Assembly (NCBI GenBank): GCA_902628525.1
Contig: CACOMZ010000007.1
Location: 1-34,591, forward strand
DNA from: an uncultured Pelagibacteraceae bacterium
Lineage (GTDB): Bacteria; Pseudomonadota; Alphaproteobacteria; Pelagibacterales; Pelagibacteraceae
Length of the DNA: 34,591 bases
Direction of reading: 5' to 3'
The position numbers and the translations under genes were made by a program. How positions within the stretch are numbered: position 1 is the stretch's first letter; each line of letters opens with the position of its first letter. The notes below the pieces were generated by a model. That model searched no databases. It saw nothing but the letters and a program-made list of their open reading frames with translations, and was not told the DNA's origin. This document shows, one piece after another, positions 25,118 to 33,390 of this stretch.

Positions 25118-26032
25118 TCAATATACATTGTTTTGATTATTTTTTTTAATACATTTTAAAATGTGATCAACTTCAAGGTAAATCTTTTTATTATTGTAAT
25201 TAAATTTAAAATGTTTATTTGAATATACTTTAAACGTTTTTTGATGTTTAAAACTTTCTATTTTAATTTGTGTATTAATTTTAAATAATAATTTTAATCT
25301 CTTTTTAATAATATAAGCTATTTCCCTAAGATTAAAATTTTTATAAGAAATATTTTCAATTGAATTATTAAATAAATTTTTTTTGATTATTAAATTAATT
25401 ATCTTGATAAATATTTGTGATGGAATAAAAGTTCTTTGAATAGAACCATTATTAATTATAATATTTTTTTTGTTTAAAGCATTAAAGCATAAAGTATGAA
25501 TTAAATTCTCATTAATATCCCTTACACAGTAAGATTTATTAAGTCCAAAAACATTTCCCATTCTTAAAATTATGAACTTTTTTTCATGATCTAAAAATTT
25601 TGATAAAATTATTTTCTCCGAATCGTAATGCGATTTTGAGTAAAGGTTATTTATATTCACTCTAGAATTAATTAAAATATCTTCTATTCCATAATCTTTG
25701 TAGACTTGCATTGATGATAAATAAATCAACTTTATGTTATTAGCTAAACACAAATCACAAATCTTAGCTGTTATTCTATTTTTTTGGTATATTAATTTTT
25801 TATTTTTTTTTAATTGATTCTGATTAGGTCCTGCTAAATGGATTATGTAATTATAATTTTTTAAAAAATGAAAATTTTTTTTATCCAATGAAAAATTGAT
25901 AAAATTTTTGTCATTTTTTTTTCTTGAAAAAAAAGTGAATGTATATTTATTTTTATTATTTTTATTTTTGATAAGTGAAGCTAAATATCCATTACCACCA
26001 AAGACAGCTATTCTTTGCATCATCTTAGCCAT
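25118..26032 (-). CDS. Extended SDR, NAD-dependent epimerase/dehydratase or 4-keto-reductase
   Basis: A 304-residue protein with the NAD loop VFGGNGYLASLI near residue 10, IIHLAGPNQ near 63, IYLSSMQVY near 102 and the catalytic pair in YDSEK (about 137-141). LRMGNVFGLN follows. Length and motifs suggest a reductase or epimerase acting on a nucleotide sugar; directly downstream of rfbF (13-base overlap), a CDP-4-keto-6-deoxyhexose is the likely substrate. Sequence is very Lys/Asn/Ile-rich, so family detail is blurred. It is followed after 28 bases by the GT2 gene. Confidence 0.8.
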   Translation of the reverse strand: MAKMMQRIAVFGGNGYLASLIKNKNNKNKYTFTFFSRKKNDKNFINFSLDKKNFHFLKNYNYIIHLAGPNQNQLKKNKKLIYQKNRITAKICDLCLANNIKLIYLSSMQVYKDYGIEDILINSRVNINNLYSKSHYDSEKIILSKFLDHEKKFIILRMGNVFGLNKSYCVRDINENLIHTLCFNALNKKNIIINNGSIQRTFIPSQIFIKIINLIIKKNLFNNSIENISYKNFNLREIAYIIKKRLKLLFKINTQIKIESFKHQKTFKVYSNKHFKFNYNNKKIYLEVDHILKCIKKNNQNNVY

Positions 26033-26715
26033 GGTGATTTTTTAGTTTTTATCATGGTATCTAATACTTCTTTATCTCTAACTGTATCCATACAAAACCA
26101 AAAACCATTATGTTTATATGCCGCCAAATTTTTTGCTTTAACAGCCTTAGTTAAAGGAGACCTTTCGAGCATGACATTTTTATTTCCAATTAATTTCAAA
26201 AATTCAGGTTCAACTACAAAGAAGCCCCCATTTATCCATCCCTTTTGTAATTGGGGTTTTTCATCAAAACTAGTAACTATATTATTTGATAGAGATAATT
26301 CTCCAAATCTAGCTGGTGGGTGAACAGCTGTTAAAGTAATCTTTTTTTTATTTCTTTTGTGAAAATTTAATAATTTTTTTAAATTTAAATTAGACAAACC
26401 ATCTCCATAAGTTAGCATAAAAGTATCCTTTAACTCATTTGATAATCTTTTTAATCTTGAGCCAGTTAATGTTTCAACACCAGTGTTAATTACACTTATT
26501 TTTGCATGAAATTTTTTTTTTTTAAAATAACTCTTTATTATTCTGTGTTTATATCCACTTGCAATTATGAAATCATGAAATCCAAATTTTATATAATAGT
26601 TAATTATATGTTCTAAAATTGGTTTTGAACCAATTTTGATCATAGGTTTTGGTAATATTTTTGTATATTCTGAAATTCTGCTACCTTTTCCTCCTGCTAA
26701 AATTACTACTTTCAT
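26020..26715 (-). CDS. rfbF: Glucose-1-phosphate cytidylyltransferase-like nucleotidyltransferase
   Basis: A 231-residue sugar nucleotidyltransferase. VILAGGKGSR (4-13) and KPMIKIGSKPILEHI (23-37) form the nucleotide site. FMLTYGDGLSNLNL has the metal aspartate, HPPARFGELSL binds the sugar nucleotide, and GWINGGFFVVEPEFL and KHNGFWFCMDTVRDKEVLD match RfbF rather than RmlA. It would make CDP-glucose for RfbG. It is some 25 residues shorter than the enteric RfbF (about 257) because an internal loop is reduced. A 12-base A run at 26523-26512 encodes four lysines. It lies 18 bases after the cupin gene. Confidence 0.89.
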   Translation of the reverse strand: MKVVILAGGKGSRISEYTKILPKPMIKIGSKPILEHIINYYIKFGFHDFIIASGYKHRIIKSYFKKKKFHAKISVINTGVETLTGSRLKRLSNELKDTFMLTYGDGLSNLNLKKLLNFHKRNKKKITLTAVHPPARFGELSLSNNIVTSFDEKPQLQKGWINGGFFVVEPEFLKLIGNKNVMLERSPLTKAVKAKNLAAYKHNGFWFCMDTVRDKEVLDTMIKTKKSPWLR

Positions 26716-26733
26716 ATATTTTGTATAATTTAC

Positions 26734-27144
26734 CTATATTTCATCAAAATTCTTATTTATGGTCTCATTTTTACTGTGCATGATATTTGAAAAATTAACT
26801 AACAAACTAGATTTTTTTTTGTCAATATTTTGAAATGCAAACCATATTTTCGGTGGCACATACAAAGTGCCTGATTTTTTTTCACTGAGATTAAATACAA
26901 TTTTTTTATTAGCTTTTTTATCATAAAAAATACATTTAATCTTACCTATTGGAACAGTTAAATTCATATGCATTTTTTTATGAAATTTCCAACCTTTTAA
27001 ATAATTTTTTTTAACCCAAGTAAAATACACTTCTCCAAATTTTATATAATTTTTATCATTTTTTTTTATGAATTTGATAATATTTCCTTTAGGATTAGAT
27101 ATTATTTTTTTTTTATGAAACTTTATCTTTTTTAAATTAATCAT
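26734..27144 (-). CDS. RmlC-like cupin, probable nucleotide-sugar epimerase
   Basis: A 136-residue cupin. GEVYFTWVKKNYLKGWKFHK (near 37) and KKMHMNLTVPIGKIKCIFYD are the first half of an RmlC-like barrel, with the histidine in WKFHKK. TLYVPPKIWFAFQNID is the second half, where RmlC family proteins have VPPGxxHGF; here the histidine of that motif is replaced by alanine or tryptophan context (IWFAF), as in several weak family members. It sits between rfbF and rfbG with an 8-base overlap into rfbG, so it acts on the CDP-keto-sugar by inference. Activity is less certain than fold. Confidence 0.72.
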   Translation of the reverse strand: MINLKKIKFHKKKIISNPKGNIIKFIKKNDKNYIKFGEVYFTWVKKNYLKGWKFHKKMHMNLTVPIGKIKCIFYDKKANKKIVFNLSEKKSGTLYVPPKIWFAFQNIDKKKSSLLVNFSNIMHSKNETINKNFDEI

Positions 27145-28213
27145 TTAAAATTTTTTTTTTTAGATTTAAAAAATAATTAATATCTCTATTTAATAAGTCG
27201 CTTACTCTAATTTTATTTTTATAAAAATCATTATACCAAGCCATTGTTAACTGAAGAGTCTTTTCTAAGCTTAAAATTTTTTTCCACTTCAAAATCTTTT
27301 GTGCTTTTATTGAATTTAACCTTAAGAGAGGATCTTCTTTAAAAAATTTTTCTCTATAAAATTTAAATTTTGATCCTTTCCAATATTTTTGGGATATTTG
27401 TAAAACTTTTTTTACAGTAGCTACCTCACTAATTTTAGGTCCAAAATTAAAACTAGCTCCATTTATATTTTTATTTTTTTTTAAATAATAAGACAAAGTG
27501 ATATAACCACTTAGTGGCTCCAAAACATGTTGCCAAGGTCTAGTTGAATTTGGATTTCTAATTTTAACTTCATTATTTAAAGACCATGCTCTTATACAGT
27601 CTGGTACTAATCTATTTAAAGACCAGTCCCCCCCTCCAATCACATTACCTGCTCTAGCTGTTGCAATTCTAATTTTTTTATTTTTTTTTAAAATTGAGTT
27701 AAAATATGACTTAAAAACTATCTCAGCACTTGCTTTTGAAGCACTATAAGGGTCATGCCCTCCAAGCCTATCATCTTCACTATACCCTCTTAACAATTTT
27801 AGATTTTCATAGCATTTATCACTAGTTACAATCACTGAAATTGTCTTTTTTTCTAATTTGTTTAAACAACTTAAAACGTTTGCTGTTCCTATTATATTTG
27901 TTGTGAACGTTTTAAGAGGATTTATTACTGATTCTTTAACAAGAGATTGTGCTGCTAAATGATAAACAATATCTGGTTTAAATTTTAAAACGTTTTTTTC
28001 CAGTTTTTTATAATTAGCAATGTCAAATCTTTTATCTATCAATTTTTTTTTGCTTATAAATTTGAATAAACTTAATTTGCTCTCATAACGTAGACTAATA
28101 CCCATTATTTGGACATTATATCTTGATAACCAATGGACTAACCAACTTCCTTTGAAGCCAGTATGTCCTGTGATAAGTATTTTTTTCTTATTATAAAATT
28201 TTTTTAAATTCAC
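27137..28213 (-). CDS. rfbG: CDP-glucose 4,6-dehydratase
   Basis: A 358-residue extended SDR. ILITGHTGFKGSWLVHWL (13-30) is the distinctive CDP-glucose dehydratase NAD motif. HLAAQSLVKESVINPL, IVTSDKCYEN (128-137), GYSEDDRLGGHDPYSASKA (143-161; Tyr156, Lys160) and GNVIGGGDWSLNRLVPDCIR complete the family set. It converts CDP-glucose to CDP-4-keto-6-deoxyglucose. It is the first gene of the minus-strand unit, directly upstream of the cupin, rfbF and the reductase. No RfbH/DdhC-like 3-dehydratase is present in the window. An 11-base A run lies near the 3' end (27161-27151). Confidence 0.94.
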   Translation of the reverse strand: MNLKKFYNKKKILITGHTGFKGSWLVHWLSRYNVQIMGISLRYESKLSLFKFISKKKLIDKRFDIANYKKLEKNVLKFKPDIVYHLAAQSLVKESVINPLKTFTTNIIGTANVLSCLNKLEKKTISVIVTSDKCYENLKLLRGYSEDDRLGGHDPYSASKASAEIVFKSYFNSILKKNKKIRIATARAGNVIGGGDWSLNRLVPDCIRAWSLNNEVKIRNPNSTRPWQHVLEPLSGYITLSYYLKKNKNINGASFNFGPKISEVATVKKVLQISQKYWKGSKFKFYREKFFKEDPLLRLNSIKAQKILKWKKILSLEKTLQLTMAWYNDFYKNKIRVSDLLNRDINYFLNLKKKILND

Positions 28214-28311
28214 TTAGTATTGTTATTAATCTTTTAAATGTTTATATGCAATAATGAAATATATAAAATTTTTTACTTAAAATATTTAAATGTTTTTCTC
28301 TAATAAAATCA

Positions 28312-29088
28312 ATGATATGTTTTTTTATGAATTTTTTTTATGGAATAAATAATATTTTTTTGAAATCAGAAATACAAATACCTACTTTTCAAAATAGAAA
28401 CCTTAATAAAACGAGTTTAAAATTATTTAAAACATATCCAGAAAATAAAAAATGGATTTTAAAAGAAGTTTTGAATAATAAAATTAATGATTATTTTTAT
28501 ATTTTAAAAAATGAGGATATTTCAAATAATGAAATATATTTTTTAGCAGATGAGAGTATCTACGATAATTTTAATAATAAAAAATTAGAAAATTTCAATA
28601 ATTTTACTGATACTAATCCAGCCTTCAGAGCCAACTTAAAGGTATATTTAACTAATGGTGGGTTTTCATCCTATCAATCGGAGTACCCTTATGCAATGAT
28701 TACTAAAAAAGGATCAATAATAAGCCCAGTGGCTTCAATAGCAAATTCTTATGCTGATAAAAATTATGTATTTATAAAAAATATCTTTGAAGAACCAATT
28801 GTAGATTATTACAAAACCTATTTAGTAAATTATGAAACAAAAAAAATTGAAGATCAATTTAAAATTAAAACAAACTATACAAATTGTATTGAATTAAATC
28901 AAAAACATATAAAACCTGAAATATTTCTTGTGACTGAAAAATTTTTAGGAATTCCAATGTATGTTTCTATAAAAAATAATTTTATATCCTTTGAACATAC
29001 TCATCCACCTCATGAATACATTTTAAGTAAAAATAAATTTTTAAAAATTACTGATATAAAAAAAGAAATAAATGAAATCATTAATTAA
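28312..29088 (+). CDS. Unrecognised protein, first of a pair
   Basis: I do not recognise this 258-residue protein. It is rich in Asn, Lys, Ile, Phe and Tyr, with no helix long enough to span a membrane beyond a weak FFMNFFYGI at the N-terminus, which might reflect a later start at the second Met. The middle and C-terminal part looks beta-rich, with short motifs FRANLKVYLTNGGFSSY and IISPVASIANSY. It ends with PMYVSIKNNFISFEHTHPP, a His-rich tail suggestive of metal or active-site residues. It heads a plus-strand operon and overlaps the next gene by 17 bases. The C-terminal outline resembles that of the next protein, hinting at a tandem pair. Confidence 0.62.
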   Translation: MICFFMNFFYGINNIFLKSEIQIPTFQNRNLNKTSLKLFKTYPENKKWILKEVLNNKINDYFYILKNEDISNNEIYFLADESIYDNFNNKKLENFNNFTDTNPAFRANLKVYLTNGGFSSYQSEYPYAMITKKGSIISPVASIANSYADKNYVFIKNIFEEPIVDYYKTYLVNYETKKIEDQFKIKTNYTNCIELNQKHIKPEIFLVTEKFLGIPMYVSIKNNFISFEHTHPPHEYILSKNKFLKITDIKKEINEIIN

Positions 29089-29848
29089 AAAAATCGCAAA
29101 TACAGATATTGGAATTTTAATAAGGAATTCATTTAATTATAAACCAATTAATTTTAAACATAATAAAAAAAAATTTCCCAGAAGCGTTAGTGACGCTTTT
29201 CTATGGAGAACAGATAATGGATATAAAACAAAATTTAAATTTTCTGATATCTTAAAATTATTTTATAAAGTTAATGATTCATGGGTTGAATTTCATTTTT
29301 ATTCAAAAAATAATAAAATAATTAAAAAAGAAAAAGTGAAAAATTTACTTCTATCAAATGAATTTGAGATTAATTCAAAATATTTAGGTAATATAGAGGA
29401 TTATGGGACTTTTTATATTTTTCACTATTCAAAAAATATGACAAATTTAAAAAATCAAGATATAATTAGTAATAGGTGTTATTTGGGATATTCTCAGAAT
29501 AACAATTTACATACTTTCGTTCATGGAAATACTTTTGCTAAATTTGCTAATATCAATTCAGGTGATGAAATATCAACAGACATAGTAAAAACGTCATTAT
29601 TCAAAAACCAAACTTATACAATTCAAAAATATTTTGGTGATTTTGACAAAAATGAATTATTTTTTGTAAACCCAACAAATAAACTTATTAAATTTTCTAT
29701 AGATAAAGAAAATTATAAGTTAGAACCTAATCATACTTTTAAATTAGAGATAACAAATCCTATAGTCTCGATAAAGTCAAATTGCATGTTTTTTAGGCCA
29801 ACTATATTTAGTTATAAGGGCATATATGTGGATGTTCACCATTCATAA
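29072..29848 (+). CDS. Unrecognised protein, second of a pair
   Basis: I do not recognise this 258-residue protein. It has no signal peptide or membrane helix. It appears beta-rich, with FPRSVSDAFLWRTDNGYKT near residue 35, YLGNIEDYGTFYIFHYS near 104, and NRCYLGYSQNNNLHTFVHGN near 130. It ends PTIFSYKGIYVDVHHS, comparable in placement to the SFEHTH tail of the preceding protein, which has the same length. The pair is followed after 5 bases by a methyltransferase, so all three probably act together on a glycan or lipid-linked product. No function is claimed. Confidence 0.66.
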   Translation: MKSLIKKIANTDIGILIRNSFNYKPINFKHNKKKFPRSVSDAFLWRTDNGYKTKFKFSDILKLFYKVNDSWVEFHFYSKNNKIIKKEKVKNLLLSNEFEINSKYLGNIEDYGTFYIFHYSKNMTNLKNQDIISNRCYLGYSQNNNLHTFVHGNTFAKFANINSGDEISTDIVKTSLFKNQTYTIQKYFGDFDKNELFFVNPTNKLIKFSIDKENYKLEPNHTFKLEITNPIVSIKSNCMFFRPTIFSYKGIYVDVHHS

Positions 29849-29853
29849 TAAAA

Positions 29854-30687
29854 ATGATAAAAAAACTAATAAAAAAAATTTTTAATAACTTAATTAAACC
29901 TCATCAAGTTCCAAGAAAAATAATCAATAAAATCAACTATTATTATAAATATAGAAAATATAATAAAAACTTATTTGAAAAAAAACAAAATGAATTTTTT
30001 AATTATTATGGACTAAATAGACAAAAAGGTGTTGAAAATTTGAATTTTGTTAAAAAAAACTTAGATAAGAATATTGATTTAAATAGAGGAATGAGTTCAG
30101 AGCATGAAGTTTTTTTTTCTAGTTTATCTTTAAATAAAGATCATTCAATAAATGAAATATTAGAAATTGGAACTTTTGATGGTTTTAATGCTTTGTTGTT
30201 ATCGAAATTATTTTCAAAAACAAATATTGATACTATTGACCTTCAAGAAAATGATGAAAATTTTATAAATTTTTACGATAGGAAACATAAAATTAATAAA
30301 TTTATTGAAGATAGAGATAATAATTTATCTAAAAATAATAACATTAAATTTTTTAGACTTAACTCTTTAAAGTTATTAAATCATAAAAAGAAATATGATT
30401 TAATATGGATAGATGGGGCTCATGGTTACCCAATTGTTTGTATTGATATAATTAACTCATTGCACATTCTAAATGATAAAGGAATTATTGTATGTGATGA
30501 TGTATATAAAAATTTGAATCAAATTGATTCTGATAAAATGTACCATTCAATCGCTTCCTATCAAACTCTTCAAGAATTAAGTAAAGAAAACATAATTAAA
30601 TTTAAATTAATATATAAAAGGTTAGATCCTAAAAATAATTGTGTAGAAAGTGAAAGAAAATTTTTAGCAATTGTAACTAAAAATTAA
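29854..30687 (+). CDS. Class I SAM-dependent methyltransferase (Methyltransf_24-like)
   Basis: A 277-residue methyltransferase. After a basic N-terminus (about 60 residues), EILEIGTFDGFNALLLSKLF near 103 is motif I, IDTIDLQEND motif II, YDLIWIDGAHGYPIVCIDI the acidic D-x-A-H motif of the family, and GIIVCDDVY follows. This pattern is that of Methyltransf_24 enzymes that act on sugars and small molecules, often with a bound metal. It is the last gene of the three-gene plus-strand operon, and is convergent with the AroB-like gene across 50 AT-rich bases where no GC-rich terminator is seen. Confidence 0.87.
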   Translation: MIKKLIKKIFNNLIKPHQVPRKIINKINYYYKYRKYNKNLFEKKQNEFFNYYGLNRQKGVENLNFVKKNLDKNIDLNRGMSSEHEVFFSSLSLNKDHSINEILEIGTFDGFNALLLSKLFSKTNIDTIDLQENDENFINFYDRKHKINKFIEDRDNNLSKNNNIKFFRLNSLKLLNHKKKYDLIWIDGAHGYPIVCIDIINSLHILNDKGIIVCDDVYKNLNQIDSDKMYHSIASYQTLQELSKENIIKFKLIYKRLDPKNNCVESERKFLAIVTKN

Positions 30688-30737
30688 AATTATTTAATGT
30701 AAAGTTAATAAATGTTATTTTTTTTAAATCAAAAAAT

Positions 30738-31835
30738 TTATGATAGAATACTTTTAAAACTTTGTTTAATTAAATCTTTATTTTTTTCATAAATTATTTG
30801 ACCGGTTCCTTTTTTTTTTGAAACAATAAAACGTATTCCATGTATTGTTCTTTTTTTATCATTATTAAGATTTTTAATTAAATTATTAATATTGATTTTA
30901 TTTTTTATCTTTAAATCAGAAAAATTTGTTGGCAATTTAAAATTTTTTAATAAATTTTTATTTGTATTAAGAGTGTTTAATTTATATTTTTTATCAACCA
31001 ATTTACTAGCTGCAATTATACCAAGAGATACTGCCTCCCCATGTGTTAAAAATTTTTGATTTATTCCAAAATATCCTTCTAGAGCTTGACCAAACGTATG
31101 TCCATAATTTAATAATAGTCTTTGATTGCTCTCCTTTTCATCAGAGGATGTAATCAATAATTTAATTTTTACAGATTTTACAATTGTTTCATAAATAATT
31201 TTTGGTGTTAACTTTAAAATATCATCTTTATTTTTAATTAAGTAATCAAATAATTCTTCATCAAATATAATTGCTTTTTTAATTATCTCGGCTAATCCTG
31301 ATGAAAAATCTCTTTGACTTAATGTTTTAAGAAATCTTGTATCTATAAAACTACTTTTTGGATGAAAATATGTCCCACATAAATTTACTACGTCATATCT
31401 ATTAAATCCTGTTTTTCCTCCAATAGAACTATCAATCATACTTGTCATAGAAGTGGGCACATGTATTAACTTAAGACCTCTATGATAAATGGAAGCTGCA
31501 AAAGCAACTATATCCCCAACTACACCACCTCCAATAGATATAATTGCACAATCTCTACTAATATTATTTTTATAAAAAAATTGGATTATTTTATCTGCGT
31601 ATTTACTAGTTTTATTTTTAATACCTGCCTTATAATATAAAACTCTGCTATTTTTTAAAATGTTTGTAAATTTATCATCGGGATGTTTTTTTTTATTTTT
31701 AAAAACATCATCACAAATAATTAAATAATTATTTTTTAAACTTTGTAGATGTATGCTCAGGTGCTTTATTGCATTATCAGAGATATATATAGGATACTTT
31801 TCACCTCTAAAATTTGCTTCTAGAATAGATAGCAT
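30738..31835 (-). CDS. 3-dehydroquinate synthase-like sugar-phosphate cyclase family protein
   Basis: A 365-residue protein of the AroB superfamily. NAD-binding IGGGVVGDIVAFAASIYHRG (101-120), HVPTSMTSMIDSSIGGKTGFN, SGLAEIIK (179-186), RLLLNYGHTFGQALE (239-253) and HGEAVSLG (265-272) line up with AroB. Two differences stand out. The GKN triplet after GGKT is VVN (Val150 for Lys), and the second His of GHTFGH is Gln250. It is followed by KdsB-like and SDR genes within 8 bases, not by shikimate genes. It may be a specialised cyclase or a KdnB-like oxidoreductase of the same fold; housekeeping AroB is less likely. Confidence 0.86.
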   Translation of the reverse strand: MLSILEANFRGEKYPIYISDNAIKHLSIHLQSLKNNYLIICDDVFKNKKKHPDDKFTNILKNSRVLYYKAGIKNKTSKYADKIIQFFYKNNISRDCAIISIGGGVVGDIVAFAASIYHRGLKLIHVPTSMTSMIDSSIGGKTGFNRYDVVNLCGTYFHPKSSFIDTRFLKTLSQRDFSSGLAEIIKKAIIFDEELFDYLIKNKDDILKLTPKIIYETIVKSVKIKLLITSSDEKESNQRLLLNYGHTFGQALEGYFGINQKFLTHGEAVSLGIIAASKLVDKKYKLNTLNTNKNLLKNFKLPTNFSDLKIKNKININNLIKNLNNDKKRTIHGIRFIVSKKKGTGQIIYEKNKDLIKQSFKSILS

Positions 31836-31843
31836 TATTTTGC

Positions 31844-32587
31844 CTAATATTTTTTTCTATACGGATCATTACTCATTGCTATTTTAGCTTTTAAATAATC
31901 ATCATTTATATCAACAGAAAAAGATTTTTCTTTTATTTTATATGAAAACACTCTCATGTCATTTTCAAGAGCTCTTAACAACTCTATATCCTCTATCATT
32001 TCTAAAGTTGAAGGTTTTAATTTTTTGTATTTCATTAAACCACTGTAAGAAAATGTAATCACAGATACGTGTTTATCAACAAAACTTGATAAATTTTTAT
32101 AATTAAAAGGAATTTTTGCTCTTGATAAATACATTATTCTATTTGTTTTTGAGCTTAAAACTCTTACATTGGTTTCGCTTGAGTCGTGAGACATTACGCG
32201 AGTTGGTATAACTATTTCTGGTTTATACTTATTTTTTAAATGAAAATTAACAACTTTATCTATAGTTTTTGGATTTGTTAATGGCTCATCACCCTGAACA
32301 TCTACAATTAAATAATTTCTGAATCTATTTGCAACGCTAGCTATTCTTTCAGTACCATTTTGAAAATTTTTTTTTGTCTTAATTGTTGGGATATCATAAT
32401 TTTTACAAGCCTTAATAATTTCATTACTATCAGTACAAACGTAAACTTTATCTATAAATTTTGAAAGCATCGCTCTTTTAGCTGTATGGACTATAATTGG
32501 ATATCCATCTATCTCTAATAAAGCCTTACCTGGTAATCTCTTTGATTCTAATCGCGAAGGGATTAACGCAACTACTTTTTTTCTCAT
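31844..32587 (-). CDS. CMP-Kdo synthetase-like cytidylyltransferase (KdsB family)
   Basis: A 247-residue protein that starts MRKKVVALIPSRLESKRLPGK, the P-loop-like nucleotide motif of CMP-Kdo synthetases. NGTERIASVA, YLIVDVQGDEPLTNPKTID and KPSTLEMIEDIELLRALEND continue the family. Members activate 3-deoxy-ulosonates as CMP-sugars. I chose the ATG at 32587 because it overlaps the SDR stop by 4 bases (ATGA); an in-frame ATG at 32599 is less likely. Whether the substrate is Kdo or a relative cannot be told; it is probably not the housekeeping kdsB, as it sits with a cyclase-like gene and SDR. Confidence 0.88.
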   Translation of the reverse strand: MRKKVVALIPSRLESKRLPGKALLEIDGYPIIVHTAKRAMLSKFIDKVYVCTDSNEIIKACKNYDIPTIKTKKNFQNGTERIASVANRFRNYLIVDVQGDEPLTNPKTIDKVVNFHLKNKYKPEIVIPTRVMSHDSSETNVRVLSSKTNRIMYLSRAKIPFNYKNLSSFVDKHVSVITFSYSGLMKYKKLKPSTLEMIEDIELLRALENDMRVFSYKIKEKSFSVDINDDYLKAKIAMSNDPYRKKY

Positions 32588-33318
32588 GATATATTCCATC
32601 CTCCATCTACGTAAATTGTAGACCCAGTAATATATGAACTTTTTTCAGAAATCAAAAATTCAATTACATTTGCAACTTCATCTGGTTTTCCCCATCTTCC
32701 CATCGGTGTTCTACTTAAAATCCACTTGTTTAGGTTACGTTGATTTTTTAAGAATTTATTATAATAAGAAGATTTAATAAATCCAGGTGCAATCATATTC
32801 ATTCTAACATTTTTTTTGGCATATTCCACTGCAGCACTCTTTATAAACCCCTCTAAAGCCGTTTTAGATGAAGCGTATGAAGAAAGATCTTTAAATCCTA
32901 AATTTCCAACAATTGAAGAAATGCAAACAATACTTAATAGTGTCTTTTTTTTTTTAAAAAATTTTAGTAACTCTTCTATAAGAATAACATTTGAGTGATA
33001 ATTAACATTTAATGTATATTTTCTCTTTTCTGAATCCATATTTTGAATTGAGTCTCTGTGCCTTACTCCAGCATTACAAACCAAAAAATCTATTTTATAT
33101 TTTTTATAAATTTTACTAATGAGATTTCTATCTGATAATAAATTTTCTCCTAATGGATGATAAATATTTTTAATTAGATTTTTATTTTTGGTAAGAGTTT
33201 CAAGTTCTCTAGTTTTGGATTTGGTAATTGATATAATTTTGTACTTATTTTTTAAAAGGATTTTTAATGTTGATAGACCTATTCCTTTTCCAGTACCTGT
33301 AATAATTCCAGTTTTCAT
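32584..33318 (-). CDS. Short-chain dehydrogenase/reductase
   Basis: A 244-residue classical SDR (FabG type). The cofactor loop is TGTGKGIG (7-14), and NAG in VCNAGVRH follows near 82. The catalytic serine and Y-x3-K are in CISSIVGN and YASSKTALEG (near 149). RMNMIAPGFIKSSY and SYITGSTIYVDGGW are the C-terminal marks. It would reduce or oxidise a sugar intermediate with NAD(P)H. It overlaps the KdsB-like gene by 4 bases and lies 72 bases from the GT-B-like gene, so it belongs to that unit. An 11-base A run (32955-32945) encodes four lysines. Confidence 0.91.
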   Translation of the reverse strand: MKTGIITGTGKGIGLSTLKILLKNKYKIISITKSKTRELETLTKNKNLIKNIYHPLGENLLSDRNLISKIYKKYKIDFLVCNAGVRHRDSIQNMDSEKRKYTLNVNYHSNVILIEELLKFFKKKKTLLSIVCISSIVGNLGFKDLSSYASSKTALEGFIKSAAVEYAKKNVRMNMIAPGFIKSSYYNKFLKNQRNLNKWILSRTPMGRWGKPDEVANVIEFLISEKSSYITGSTIYVDGGWNIS

Positions 33319-33390
33319 TATTTAATTATTAACTATTATAACTGTAATTGAATTATTGCTATATAAAAATAATATTTAGTTTTGATTTAT

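Noticed and set aside
26015..26323. Plus-strand 102-codon ORF over the rfbF/SDR junction
   Set aside because: It is antisense to well-supported rfbF motifs and is explained as a shadow.
30688..30737. AT-only stem AATAA-ATG-TTATT followed by a T run between convergent genes
   Set aside because: The stem is only five A-T pairs; such matches are expected by chance here, so I do not call a terminator.
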